NCBI RefSeq assembly: GCF_002284565.1
Contig: NZ_NPKI01000009.1
Location: 33,165-97,164 of the forward strand
Direction: 5' to 3'
From: Mesorhizobium mediterraneum
GTDB taxonomy: Bacteria; Pseudomonadota; Alphaproteobacteria; Rhizobiales; Rhizobiaceae
Length of the DNA: 64,000 nt
The notes beneath the pieces are model-generated. The model was not told the DNA's origin, ran no database searches, and saw only the letters and a list, made by a program, of their open reading frames with translations. The translations under genes and the position numbers were made by a program. Position 1 is the stretch's first letter. Every line of letters begins with the position of its first letter. Below are positions 49,197 through 58,453 of this stretch, one piece after another.

Positions 49197-49901
49197 ATGA
49201 ACTGGCTGCTGGACCTCACTCCCGACGAATGGAATGCGGTCCGGCTGTCCGTCAAGGTGGCGACAGTGGCGATGATTGCCAGCCTGCCGCCCGGCATATT
49301 GATCGCGCTTGTGCTCGCCCGTGGACAATTCTGGGGCAAGACGCTGCTCAACGGGCTGGTGCATCTGCCGTTGATCCTGCCGCCGGTGGTTGTCGGCTAT
49401 CTGCTGCTGCTCTCCTTCGGCAGGCGCGGCCCGGCCGGGGCCTTTCTGGCCGAGCATTTCGGCATTGTCTTCTCCTTTCGCTGGACGGGTGCGGCACTGG
49501 CCTGCGCTGTCATGGGCTTTCCCTTGATGGTGCGGGCGATCCGGCTGTCGATCGAGGCGGTCGACCGCAGAATCGAGGCGGCAGCCGGAACGCTTGGCGC
49601 CAATCCGCTGTGGGTGTTCGGGACTATCACGCTGCCGCTGATCCTGCCCGGCCTGATCGCCGGCGCGATCTTGTCTTTCGCTAAGGCGATGGGCGAATTC
49701 GGCGCAACGATCACCTTCGTTTCCAACATCCCCAACGAGACGCAGACGCTGCCATCGGCGATCTACACGTTCACGCAGGTGCCGGGCGGCGATGCCGGCG
49801 CGCTCAGGCTGACGCTGATCTCGATCGTCATCTCGATGGCAGCACTTGTCGCGTCGGAAGTGCTGGCGCGGCGCGTCGGCAAGCGGATGGATACCGAATG
49901 A
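49197..49901 (+). CDS. modB: Molybdate ABC transporter permease
   Basis: 234-residue inner membrane protein with five to six helices. The ABC permease EAA loop is AAGTLGANPLWVFGTITLPL. Starts 16 bases after modA and overlaps modC by ATGA. Confidence 0.95.
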   Translation: MNWLLDLTPDEWNAVRLSVKVATVAMIASLPPGILIALVLARGQFWGKTLLNGLVHLPLILPPVVVGYLLLLSFGRRGPAGAFLAEHFGIVFSFRWTGAALACAVMGFPLMVRAIRLSIEAVDRRIEAAAGTLGANPLWVFGTITLPLILPGLIAGAILSFAKAMGEFGATITFVSNIPNETQTLPSAIYTFTQVPGGDAGALRLTLISIVISMAALVASEVLARRVGKRMDTE

Positions 49902-51010
49902 CGGTCGTGGTCGATATCAGCCATCGGCTTGGCAATTTCGAGGTCGACGCCCGCTTCGAGAGCGCCGGGCGGCTGACCGCGCTGTTCGGGCCCTCGGGCT
50001 CCGGCAAGACAACGCTGATCAACATGATTGCCGGCCTTATCCGGCCCGATAAGGGGCGGATCGAGGCCGACGGCCGCGTGCTGGTCGATATTGATGCGCG
50101 CCTGTTCGTGCCGAAGCACAAGCGCCGCATCGGCATGGTGTTCCAGGATGCGCGGCTGTTTCCGCATATGAGCGTGGCCAGCAATCTGCGCTACGGCCAC
50201 TGGTTCACGCCCACGGCGGAACGCTATGCGGACATGAATGCGGTGGTCGAACTGCTCGGCATCGGTCCTTTGCTCGACCGGCGGCCGGCGAACCTTTCCG
50301 GCGGCGAGAAACAGCGCGTGGCGATCGGCCGGGCGCTGCTCGCCAGCCCGAAATTGTTGCTGATGGACGAGCCGCTGGCTTCGCTCGACGAGGCCCGCAA
50401 GGCAGAAATCCTGCCTTATATCGAGCGGCTGCGCGACGAGACGAAAATCCCGATCGTCTATGTCAGCCATTCGATCTCTGAGGTGGCGCGGCTGGCAAGC
50501 GACGTCGTTGTGCTGGCGCGAGGCAAAGTCGCTGCTTGCGGCCCGACCGGGGCGATCATGCAGCGGCTCGACCTGTTGCCGGCAGAAGAGCGCGGCGAGG
50601 GCGGCGCGGTGCTGGACACCGCGGTGCTGCGCCACGACGAAGTCTTTGGCATGACCGTGCTTGGCTCTGCGGCGGGCGAGATCCGCGTGCCGCTTCTGAC
50701 AACGCCGGTCGGCGCGCTGGTGCGCATCCGCATCCGTGCCCGCGATGTGATGATCGCCACCGGACAGCCGACGGGCCTCAGCGCGCTCAACATCTTGCCG
50801 GGCACGATCGTGGCGATAGAACCGGGCGAAGGGCCTACGGTCGAGATCGGCATCGACTGCAATGGCGCAACCGTGATTGCCCGGATCACCGAGCAATCAC
50901 GACAGACGCTGAAACTTCAGCTCGGTCGAAAAGTCTACGCGGTGGTCAAGACGGTAAGCTTCGACCGGGCGAACACAGGCGCCGGCTTGCCTGTCGAGGC
51001 GGATGGATAA
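49898..51010 (+). CDS. modC: Molybdate ABC transporter ATPase
   Basis: 370 residues. Walker A FGPSGSGKTTLINM, signature NLSGGEKQRVAIGRAL, Walker B LLLMDEPLASLDEA. A C-terminal Mop-type molybdate-binding domain starts near GLSALNILPGTIVAIEPGEG. The domain is present here though absent from the ModE-like protein downstream. Confidence 0.95.
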   Translation: MTVVVDISHRLGNFEVDARFESAGRLTALFGPSGSGKTTLINMIAGLIRPDKGRIEADGRVLVDIDARLFVPKHKRRIGMVFQDARLFPHMSVASNLRYGHWFTPTAERYADMNAVVELLGIGPLLDRRPANLSGGEKQRVAIGRALLASPKLLLMDEPLASLDEARKAEILPYIERLRDETKIPIVYVSHSISEVARLASDVVVLARGKVAACGPTGAIMQRLDLLPAEERGEGGAVLDTAVLRHDEVFGMTVLGSAAGEIRVPLLTTPVGALVRIRIRARDVMIATGQPTGLSALNILPGTIVAIEPGEGPTVEIGIDCNGATVIARITEQSRQTLKLQLGRKVYAVVKTVSFDRANTGAGLPVEADG

Positions 51011-51025
51011 CGGGCGGATGGTTGT

Positions 51026-51048
51026 CGCTATATCGATTTGGAATAGCG
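51026..51048. promoter_or_regulatory. ModE-like box upstream of modE
   Basis: CGCTATAT and AATAGCG half-sites around an 8-base spacer, about 50 bases before the modE start. It resembles the box at 48313 and may allow autoregulation. Confidence 0.5.
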
Positions 51049-51100
51049 GTATCGCTGGAGAGGTTCTAGTATGGCTGCGGCGTGACTGCGGAGGAGTGGA

Positions 51101-51442
51101 ATGCCGTCGCTGAGCTTGCGGATAAACCTCGATCCAGAAGGGCGCATCGGGCCGGGCAAGATCGAACTCCTGGAGCAGATCGCCGCCTTCGGCTCGATCT
51201 CGGCTGCGGCGCGCGGCATGGAAATGTCCTACAAACACGCCTGGGATCTGGTCGAGGACATGAACCGGGTGTTCGGCAAGCCGCTGGTCGCGGCGCAGAC
51301 CGGTGGGAAAAAGGGCGGCGGCGCCCAGTTGACCTCGGTGGGGCTCGCGGTGGTCAGCCGCTTTCGCGCCATCGAACGGGCTGCGGCTTCCGCGGCGGCG
51401 CCGCATATGGAGGCACTGCAGGCGGAGATCGATGCCGGGTGA
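51101..51442 (+). CDS. modE: ModE N-terminal-domain regulator (no molbindin domain)
   Basis: 113 residues. The winged helix INLDPEGRIGPGKIELLEQI ... ISAAARGMEMSYKHAWDLVE is the LysR-like N-terminal domain of ModE, and the signature GGKKGGGAQLTS follows. The two molybdate-binding domains of E. coli ModE are missing, so how it senses molybdate is not evident. It sits just downstream of modABC. Confidence 0.9.
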   Translation: MPSLSLRINLDPEGRIGPGKIELLEQIAAFGSISAAARGMEMSYKHAWDLVEDMNRVFGKPLVAAQTGGKKGGGAQLTSVGLAVVSRFRAIERAAASAAAPHMEALQAEIDAG

Positions 51443-51478
51443 GGTCGGTGGAGTCTGTGCCGGCCAAGCCTACCCCTC

Positions 51479-52252
51479 CTACTCCTCAGGCTCGCCGGGC
51501 TTGCGCAGCAGATAGGTGTCCATGATCCAGCCCTTTTTCCGGCGGGCTTCCTCGCGTGTCTTCGCGATCTCGTCGCCGACATCGCCGAGGCGGCCGGAAA
51601 TCAGGATCTCGCCGGGCGTGCCGAGATAGGCGCCCCAGTGGATGACGAGGTCCTTGTCGTCCAGCGTGTTGAAGGCGCATTTGCCGTCCAGCATGACGAC
51701 GGTGCTACCGGCATTGTCGGGCAAGCCTTCCTCGGTGAGCCGACGGCCGGTGGTGATCTGAACCGCATCGCCGATGCGGTTCAGCGCGGTTCTGTGGCTG
51801 GCGGCGAGCGCCTGGACAGCGGTGATGCCTGGGATCACCTCGAGCTCGAACTCGACATTGCCTCTCATGCGCACGCGCTCCAGGATGCGCAGCGCGCTGT
51901 CGTAGAGCGAGGGATCGCCCCAGATCAGGAAGGCGCCGCAGCCATTTTGCGAAAGCTCATCGCGGATCAGGCCTTCATAGATCGCGGCGATCGCCTCGTG
52001 CCAGTCGTCGACGGTCGAGCGATAGGAGGGGGCCGGCTCGGCCCGCACCGGCACGTCGAACTCTACGCGGCGCGAGTTTGGATTGGTGACGAATCGGTCG
52101 CAGATCTGGCGGCGCAGTTCTGCGAGATCGTTCTTCTTCGCGCCCTTGTCGGGAATGAACAGCACCTCGGCGCGGTTCAAGCCGTCGATGGCCTGCACGG
52201 TCATGTGGTCGGGATTGCCGGCGCCGATGCCGATGACGAGAAGCTTGCGCAT
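51479..52252 (-). CDS. cobF: Precorrin-6A synthase (deacetylating) CobF
   Basis: 257-residue tetrapyrrole methylase of the aerobic cobalamin pathway that methylates C-1 and releases the acetyl unit. The start MRKLLVIGIGAGNPDHMTVQ and the central FLIWGDPSLYDSALRIL are characteristic. AGGAG lies about 7 bases before the ATG. Other cob genes are not nearby, so it is a detached pathway gene here. Confidence 0.93.
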   Translation of the reverse strand: MRKLLVIGIGAGNPDHMTVQAIDGLNRAEVLFIPDKGAKKNDLAELRRQICDRFVTNPNSRRVEFDVPVRAEPAPSYRSTVDDWHEAIAAIYEGLIRDELSQNGCGAFLIWGDPSLYDSALRILERVRMRGNVEFELEVIPGITAVQALAASHRTALNRIGDAVQITTGRRLTEEGLPDNAGSTVVMLDGKCAFNTLDDKDLVIHWGAYLGTPGEILISGRLGDVGDEIAKTREEARRKKGWIMDTYLLRKPGEPEE

Positions 52253-52386
52253 GGCCGAACTCCTGCCCGATCGGAACGTCGGTGTCCAGACAAGCCTGGC
52301 AAGCGCCGACGAGTGCGCGGAAGGGCTTTGAAACTCCACATTGAAACGGCTAGAGTCATACCGGCATTCTCGCCAAGGGAGCTTCC

Positions 52387-53406
52387 ATGTTCCGTTATGT
52401 CCTGACCGCAGCGCTGGCGCTCTCGGCCACGCCCGTATTCGCCAATGATTCAATCGCCGAATTGGGAACGGGCGGCCTGATCCTGTCGCGCAGCGACGCC
52501 GTCGCGATGGAGAGCGAGGATCTCTATATCTCGCCGGAAAAGGTGACGGTCGACTATGTCTTCCGCAACAACACCGACAGGGATGTCGACGCGATCGTCG
52601 CCTTCCCGATGCCCGACATCGAAGGCGATCCCAACGAGATGCCGGCGATTCCCGACGGTCAGAGCGACAATTTCCTCGGCTTCGAGGTGACGATCGACGG
52701 CGTGGCGGCAAAACCGCAGCTTGAGCAGAAGGCGTTTGCGCTCGGCATCGACATCAGCGCCGATTTGAAGGCGCAGAACGTGCCGTTTTACCCGTTCGGC
52801 GACGCGGCCAAGGCGGCATTGGCAAAGCTGCCGCAAGCGGTTGCCGACGATTGGGTCGATCGCGGCCTCATCATCGAGGACACCGCCGACGATGGTTCGG
52901 GCATGAAGACCGTCTACGTGCCGTTCTGGCAATTGCGCTCGACCTATTGGTGGCGCTCGACCTTTCCAGCCAACAAGGCAGTCCGCGTCGCCCACCGCTA
53001 CAAGCCGAGCGTTGGCGGCACGTCCTCGGTCAGCTTCTTCTATGACGGCCAGTTCCAGGGCCAATACGCCGCCTATAAGACCCGCTACTGCATGGACCAG
53101 ACGTTCGAGAATGCGATCCGCAAGGCAGCGAAGGGCAATCCCGACGGCACTCTGAGATATTTCGAGAACCGCATCGCCTATATCCTGACCACTGGCGGCA
53201 ACTGGGCGACGGGCACCATCGGCAAATTCAAGCTGACTGTCGACAAGGGCGACCCGAAGAACCTGGTCTCGTTCTGTGGCGAAAACGTCAGGAAAGTCGG
53301 GCCGACGCGTTTCGAGATGACGGCGCAAAATTTCTACCCCGAGCACGACATCGACATTTTTCTGCTGGTGCCTACCGATGGCGGCGATGGCGGGAGCGGT
53401 GGCTGA
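52387..53406 (+). CDS. DUF4424 family exported protein
   Basis: 339 residues with a signal peptide (FRYVLTAALALSATPVFA) and the start of the mature part NDSIAELGTGGLILSRSDAV, followed by MESEDLYISPEKVTVDYVF, the DUF4424 pattern. Function unknown. The C-terminus is Gly-rich. Its stop overlaps the folA start by one base (TGATG), suggesting the two are cotranscribed. Confidence 0.88.
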   Translation: MFRYVLTAALALSATPVFANDSIAELGTGGLILSRSDAVAMESEDLYISPEKVTVDYVFRNNTDRDVDAIVAFPMPDIEGDPNEMPAIPDGQSDNFLGFEVTIDGVAAKPQLEQKAFALGIDISADLKAQNVPFYPFGDAAKAALAKLPQAVADDWVDRGLIIEDTADDGSGMKTVYVPFWQLRSTYWWRSTFPANKAVRVAHRYKPSVGGTSSVSFFYDGQFQGQYAAYKTRYCMDQTFENAIRKAAKGNPDGTLRYFENRIAYILTTGGNWATGTIGKFKLTVDKGDPKNLVSFCGENVRKVGPTRFEMTAQNFYPEHDIDIFLLVPTDGGDGGSGG

Positions 53407-53924
53407 TGGACGTCGCGATCTATGTCGCCATCGCCGAAAACGGCGTGATCGGGCGCGACGGCGGTTTGCCGTGGCGACTTTCCAGCGATCTCAAGCGGTT
53501 CAAGGCCGACACGATGGGCAAACCTATCATCATGGGCCGCAAGACCTATGAAGGCATCGGCAGGCCTCTGCCTGGGAGGCTCAACGTCGTGGTCACCCGC
53601 GACAAGACCTGGCGCGCCGAGGGCGTCGAAGTCGTGCATTCGCTCGACGACGCGATCAGTCTGGCGAAGGTGCGCGGGCGCTGCATGGCAGGCGCCGACG
53701 AAATCTGCATCATCGGCGGCGGCGAGATCTATGCCCAGGCGCTGCCCCTGGCCGACCGCTTGCATGTCACCCATATCCTTGCCGCGGTCGACGGCGATGC
53801 GCATTTCCCGCCTATCGACCCGGATTCGTGGCGCATCGTCCGCTCGCAGGACGTTCCTGCCGGTGAAAAGGATAGCCATGCGACACGCTATTCGGTTTAC
53901 GAGCGACGCCGCGACGTGCATTGA
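53406..53924 (+). CDS. folA: Dihydrofolate reductase
   Basis: 172 residues; reduces dihydrofolate with NADPH. Motifs: IYVAIAENGVIGRDGGLPWR (with the substrate loop), GRKTYEGIGRPLPGR and CIIGGGEIYAQAL. Its position before hflK is usual in Rhizobiales. Confidence 0.96.
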   Translation: MDVAIYVAIAENGVIGRDGGLPWRLSSDLKRFKADTMGKPIIMGRKTYEGIGRPLPGRLNVVVTRDKTWRAEGVEVVHSLDDAISLAKVRGRCMAGADEICIIGGGEIYAQALPLADRLHVTHILAAVDGDAHFPPIDPDSWRIVRSQDVPAGEKDSHATRYSVYERRRDVH

Positions 53925-54066
53925 GAGACGATAAAGGGTCGCGACGGTCCAAAACGGACGGTGTCGACGACCGATCGCGTTGAAAGCGCGCCGTCGCGTC
54001 CCTATAGAAGGACGATACTGGATTTTGCGCCGTCAGGCCGGCGCGTGAGGGAGCGAAAGGACATTC

Positions 54067-55170
54067 ATGCCCTGGAATGACAAAAGCGGCGGAGGCGGCG
54101 GCCCATGGGGCGGCGGCAACAATCCAGGACCCTGGGGGCAGGGACCGAAGGGGCCCAGCGGCCCGCAGGGTTCGCCTCCCGATCTCGAAGACATTATCCG
54201 GCGCGGCCAGGACAGGTTGCGGCGTGCTTTGCCGGGTGGCGGTGGGGCAAGCCCAGCCGTGTTCGGGCTGATCGCGGCAGCGCTTGTCGTGCTGTGGGCG
54301 TTCAAGGCCGTCTATACCGTGCAGCCGGACGAGGTTGCCGTCGAACTCAGATTCGGCGTGCCAAAGACGGAGCTCTCGCAGCCCGGCCTGCATTTCCATT
54401 GGTGGCCCATCGAAACGGTCGAGACAGCCGTCATCGCCGAACAACTCGTCGATATCGGCGGCGGCACGACCTCCGGCAACGGTTCAGGCCTGATGCTTTC
54501 TGGTGACCAGAACATCGTCAATGTCCAGTTCTCTGTCGCCTATCAGGTCTCCGATCCGAGGGCCTATCTGTTCGATGTGTCCGATCCCGACGGCATGCTG
54601 CGGCAGGTCGCCGAAAGCGCCATGCGCGAAGCCGTCGGCCGTCGGCCGGCGCAGGACATCTTCCGCGATGATCGCGAGGGCATTGCGGCGTCAGTGCGCG
54701 AAATCATCCAGACGACGCTGGACGGCTATAAGGCCGGCCTGAACGTCAACGCGATTTCGATCGAGGATGCCGCGCCGCCGCGCGAAGTGGCCGACGCCTT
54801 CGACGAAGTGCAGCGCGCCGAACAGGACGAGGACAAGTTCGTCGAGCAGGCCAACCAGTATTCCAACCAGAAACTCGGCCAGGCGCGCGGCGAGGCCGCA
54901 CAGATCCGCGAGGACGCGGCCGGCTATAAGAACCGGGTCGTGCAGGAGGCCGAAGGTGAGGCGCAGCGCTTCATCTCGGTCTATGACGAATACGCCAAAG
55001 CGCCGGATGTGACGCGCCAGCGGCTTTATCTGGAAACGATGGAGAGGGTTCTGAAGGATTCCAGCAAGGTCATTATCGAGCAAGGCAATGGACAAGGGGT
55101 TGTTCCCTATCTGCCGCTGCCGGCATTGCAGCAGAAGGCGCCGGCGCCGGTCCTCGGAGGAACCCAGTGA
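54067..55170 (+). CDS. hflK: FtsH protease modulator HflK
   Basis: 367 residues. A Gly/Pro/Trp-rich cytoplasmic start, one membrane helix (FGLIAAALVVLWAFKAVYTV), then the SPFH/band-7 domain facing the periplasm and a coiled coil (NQYSNQKLGQARGEAAQI). Forms a complex with HflC that regulates FtsH. AAAGGAC lies 4 bases before the ATG. Confidence 0.95.
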   Translation: MPWNDKSGGGGGPWGGGNNPGPWGQGPKGPSGPQGSPPDLEDIIRRGQDRLRRALPGGGGASPAVFGLIAAALVVLWAFKAVYTVQPDEVAVELRFGVPKTELSQPGLHFHWWPIETVETAVIAEQLVDIGGGTTSGNGSGLMLSGDQNIVNVQFSVAYQVSDPRAYLFDVSDPDGMLRQVAESAMREAVGRRPAQDIFRDDREGIAASVREIIQTTLDGYKAGLNVNAISIEDAAPPREVADAFDEVQRAEQDEDKFVEQANQYSNQKLGQARGEAAQIREDAAGYKNRVVQEAEGEAQRFISVYDEYAKAPDVTRQRLYLETMERVLKDSSKVIIEQGNGQGVVPYLPLPALQQKAPAPVLGGTQ

Positions 55171-56114
55171 TGGCCAACCGTCTTCCCATCATCGCCGTCA
55201 TCGCAGCGGTCATCCTGTTCCTGCTTTATTCGTCGGTCTTCGTTGTCAATGCGCGCCAGCAGGCGCTGGTGCTCAGGTTCGGCGAGATCGTCGACGTCAA
55301 GAGCCAGCCGGGCATCTATTTCAAGGCGCCGTTCGCCTTCTTCGATGCCGACAGCGTGCAGTTGATAGAAAACAGGGTGCTGCGCTTCGATCTCGACAAC
55401 ATCCGCGTCCAGGTTTCGGGCGGCAAGTTCTATGAGGTCGACGCCTTCATCGCCTATCGGATCTCGGATCCGCGCGTGTTCCGCTCCGCTGTGTCCGGTC
55501 AGATCGAGCTGGCCGAGGCACGATTGAGGACGCGTCTCGACGCCGCCTTGCGCCGTGTTTACGGTCTGCGCGACTTCGAGGCGGCGCTCTCGGAAGAGCG
55601 AGCCGTGATGATGCGTGAAGTGCGCGATCAGTTGAGGCCCGACGCCACGTCGCTCGGCCTGCAGATCGAGGATGTCCGCATTCGCCGAACCGATTTGACC
55701 GCAGAAGTCTCGCAACAGACATACGACCGCATGAAGGCTGAGCGTCTGGCCGAAGCCGAGCGGCTGAGGGCGCGCGGCAACGAGGCGGCGCAGCGCATAA
55801 GGGCTCGCGCCGACCGCGAGGTGGTGGAGATCGTCGCCGAGGCGCGGAGGGAGTCTGAAATCCTGCGTGGTGAAGGTGAAGCTCAACGCAGCGCCACCTT
55901 CGCGGACGCCTACCAGCGCGATCCGGCCTTCTTTGGCTTTTACCGGTCGATGAATGCCTACGGCACGGCGCTGGACAATACCGGGACGACGATGGTGCTG
56001 TCGCCGAATTCGGAATTCTTCCGTTTCTTCCGCAATCCCGCCGGCGCGGATACGCCGGCAGCGCCGCCCGCAGCACCTGCTGCGCCGGCAGCGCAGCCAG
56101 GCACCGGCCAGTAA
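55170..56114 (+). CDS. hflC: Protease modulator HflC
   Basis: 314 residues from the ATG that overlaps the hflK stop by one base; a GTG at 55167 is an alternative. GGAGG is about 8 bases upstream. N-terminal membrane helix (IIAVIAAVILFLLYSSVF), SPFH domain, then a coiled coil with Ala/Pro-rich end. Partner of HflK. Confidence 0.95.
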   Translation: MANRLPIIAVIAAVILFLLYSSVFVVNARQQALVLRFGEIVDVKSQPGIYFKAPFAFFDADSVQLIENRVLRFDLDNIRVQVSGGKFYEVDAFIAYRISDPRVFRSAVSGQIELAEARLRTRLDAALRRVYGLRDFEAALSEERAVMMREVRDQLRPDATSLGLQIEDVRIRRTDLTAEVSQQTYDRMKAERLAEAERLRARGNEAAQRIRARADREVVEIVAEARRESEILRGEGEAQRSATFADAYQRDPAFFGFYRSMNAYGTALDNTGTTMVLSPNSEFFRFFRNPAGADTPAAPPAAPAAPAAQPGTGQ

Positions 56115-56120
56115 CGGCCG

Positions 56121-56309
56121 GTGCAGGATTTTCTGGCGGCAATAGGCTTGGTTCTCGTCGTAGAGGGCCTGGTCTATGGCGGCTTTCCTGGCCTCGCCAA
56201 GAAACTTGCAAGCGAAGTTCTGTCGATGCCGGAGAATGCGCTGCGGATCGCCGGACTGATCGCAATCGCTGTTGGCGTCGGCATCGTCTGGCTGGTGCGT
56301 GGTGGGTGA
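56121..56309 (+). CDS. DUF2065 membrane protein
   Basis: 62 residues with two hydrophobic helices (FLAAIGLVLVVEGLVYG and LIAIAVGVGIVWLV). It starts at a GTG 6 bases after hflC. A DUF2065 gene between hflC and degP is conserved in Rhizobiales. Confidence 0.88.
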   Translation: MQDFLAAIGLVLVVEGLVYGGFPGLAKKLASEVLSMPENALRIAGLIAIAVGVGIVWLVRGG

Positions 56310-56456
56310 CGTGATCGGTCTATGATTTCGGATAACGGAGGATTTATCCTGTGCCGATAGCCATAGCCGCAAACGTGCCGTATTTCTTGCCAACATGACT
56401 CGACGCAGCGTTTTCGGCGAGCGCTTTTCCTTTCTGAGACACCGGGAGACTTCTCG

Positions 56457-57971
56457 ATGACATCCAACAGCTTTTTGCGCGCGGCGAGGCGGACGTTCAC
56501 CGCAGGTGCTGCAGCACTTCTTATTGGCGCCGCTACCGTCCCGTCGCTGGTGACGCCGACGGCCGCCGCGGATGGCCCGGCTTCGGTCGCCGATCTCGCG
56601 CAGGGCCTGCTGGGTGCCGTGGTCAACATCTCGACCTCGCAGAGGGTGAAGGGCACGGAGGGGCCTGGCGCGGTGCCGATGCCGCAGCTTCCAGAGGGCT
56701 CGCCCTTTCAGGATTTCTTCGACGATTTCTTCAAGAACCGTCCCGGCGAACAGGGCGATCGCTCGCAAAAGGTGCAGTCGCTGGGCTCCGGCTTCGTGGT
56801 CGATGCCGAGCAGGGCATTGTGGTGACGAACAATCACGTGATCGCCGATGCCGATGATATCGAGGTGAATTTCTCCGACGGCGTGACGCTGAAGGCGACG
56901 CTGGTCGGCACCGACACCAAGACCGACGTGGCGGTGCTGAAGGTCGATCCGAAAGGGCACAAGCTGACGGCGGTGAAATTCGGCGATTCCAGCAAGATGC
57001 GTGTCGGTGACTGGGTGATGGCGATCGGCAATCCGTTCGGCCTCGGCGGCACCGTGACGGTGGGTATCGTCTCGGCCCGCAACCGCGACATCAATTCGGG
57101 TCCCTATGACGATTTCATCCAGACCGATGCCGCGATCAACCGCGGCAATTCCGGCGGACCGCTGTTCAACAGCAGCGGCGAGGTTATCGGCATCAATACG
57201 GCGATCATCTCGCCGTCCGGCGGCTCGATCGGCATCGGCTTTTCCATTCCCTCGCAGCTCGCGTTAGGCGTCGTCGACCAACTCCGTCAGTTTGGCGAGA
57301 CGCGGCGCGGCTGGCTCGGCGTGCGCATCCAGCCGGTGACGGACGACATTGCCGAAAGCCTCGGCATGGCGACGGCCAAGGGCGCGCTGGTCGCTGGCGT
57401 CATCAAGGGCGGACCCGTCGACAACGGCACCATCCTGGCGGGCGACGTCATCATCAAGTTCGACGGCAGGGACGTCAATGAAATGCGCGACCTGCCGCGC
57501 GTCGTCGCGGAAAGCTCGGTCGGCAAGGCTGTCGACGTGGTCATCGTGCGCAAGGGTGTCGAGCAGACCGTGAAGGTGACGCTTGGCCGGCTCGAAGATG
57601 GCGAAAAGCTTGCCAGCAGCGAGGACGGCAACACCGATCAGGACAATGGCGACAAGGCGCCTGCCGTTTCGACGGCTTCCGTGCTCGGCATGACCGTTGG
57701 CGAGCTCAACGACGAGACGCGGACGAAATTCGGCATCGCCGCCGAAGTCTCCGGCGTCGTCATCACCGAGGTCACCAAGGATTCGGCCGCCGCCGAACGC
57801 GGCATCCAGGCCGGCGAGGTGATCACCGAGATCGCGCAGGAATCGGTCGCCACGCCCAAGGATGTCATGGACCGGATTGCCGCATTGAAGGAGCAGGGAC
57901 GCAAGAACGCCCTGCTGATGCTGGCGTCGAAGACCGGCGAGTTGCGGTTTGTGACGATCCGGATGGATTGA
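56457..57971 (+). CDS. degP: Do-type periplasmic serine protease DegP/HtrA
   Basis: 504 residues. Signal peptide, then the trypsin-like domain with the catalytic triad in VTNNHVIADA (His), TKTDVAVLKV (Asp) and NRGNSGGPLFN (Ser). Two PDZ domains follow (first near GWLGVRIQPV, second near GVVITEVTKDSAAAERG). Periplasmic quality control; part of the hflKC-degP block. Confidence 0.96.
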   Translation: MTSNSFLRAARRTFTAGAAALLIGAATVPSLVTPTAAADGPASVADLAQGLLGAVVNISTSQRVKGTEGPGAVPMPQLPEGSPFQDFFDDFFKNRPGEQGDRSQKVQSLGSGFVVDAEQGIVVTNNHVIADADDIEVNFSDGVTLKATLVGTDTKTDVAVLKVDPKGHKLTAVKFGDSSKMRVGDWVMAIGNPFGLGGTVTVGIVSARNRDINSGPYDDFIQTDAAINRGNSGGPLFNSSGEVIGINTAIISPSGGSIGIGFSIPSQLALGVVDQLRQFGETRRGWLGVRIQPVTDDIAESLGMATAKGALVAGVIKGGPVDNGTILAGDVIIKFDGRDVNEMRDLPRVVAESSVGKAVDVVIVRKGVEQTVKVTLGRLEDGEKLASSEDGNTDQDNGDKAPAVSTASVLGMTVGELNDETRTKFGIAAEVSGVVITEVTKDSAAAERGIQAGEVITEIAQESVATPKDVMDRIAALKEQGRKNALLMLASKTGELRFVTIRMD

Positions 57972-57980
57972 GTCTGGTAG

Positions 57981-58033
57981 CTTCACAGGCACGTTGAAAC
58001 ATCCCATGGGATGTACTATTTTGACCTGTGAAG
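57981..58033. promoter_or_regulatory. Nested inverted repeats at the toxin-antitoxin start
   Basis: Outer arms CTTCACAGG (57981) and CCTGTGAAG (58025) enclose a perfect 16-base palindrome ACATCCCATGGGATGT (57999-58014). The right outer arm includes the GTG start of the PIN gene. A TTGAAA and TACTAT pair with a short 14-base spacer could be the promoter. The arrangement fits autoregulation by the antitoxin. Confidence 0.55.
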
Positions 58034-58453
58034 CGGATCGCATTGGACACAAACGTTCTGACCGCAGGTCTGCGCAGCAGGAATGGTGCGTCATTTGCCG
58101 TTTTGCGGTTGGTCGCAAATCGACAGTTTTGCCCATTGGTGACAACAGCGCTGTTTCTTGAATATGAAACCGTGCTGGCCCGCCCTGAGCAACGGGCAAT
58201 TCACGGATTGTCGCTTGCAGATCTGGATCGTTTGCTGGCCGGCTTCGCTGTCTTGGCAGAGCCGGTCGAACTGCACTTTCTCTGGCGCCCGCAATTGAAT
58301 GATCCGAAGGATGAGATGGTGCTTGAGGCAGCGATCAATGGTCGGGCAGACGCATTGGTCACTCACAATCGCCGCGATTTTGTGACTGCGGCAGGCCGTT
58401 TTGAAGTTCCAGTCGTCAGCCCCGCCGAATTGTTAGAAGGATTTCGAACATGA
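58028..58453 (+). CDS. PIN-domain toxin (COG1569 type)
   Basis: 141 residues. The acidic PIN residues are at the start (RIALDTNVLTAGL), in the middle (TTALFLEYETVL) and at NDPKDEMVLEAAINGRADAL, the last being characteristic of the PIN_3 group; a further Asp is in NRRDF. Probably an RNase toxin. The start is a GTG without a clear ribosome site. It overlaps the antitoxin by ATGA. Confidence 0.88.
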   Translation: MKRIALDTNVLTAGLRSRNGASFAVLRLVANRQFCPLVTTALFLEYETVLARPEQRAIHGLSLADLDRLLAGFAVLAEPVELHFLWRPQLNDPKDEMVLEAAINGRADALVTHNRRDFVTAAGRFEVPVVSPAELLEGFRT

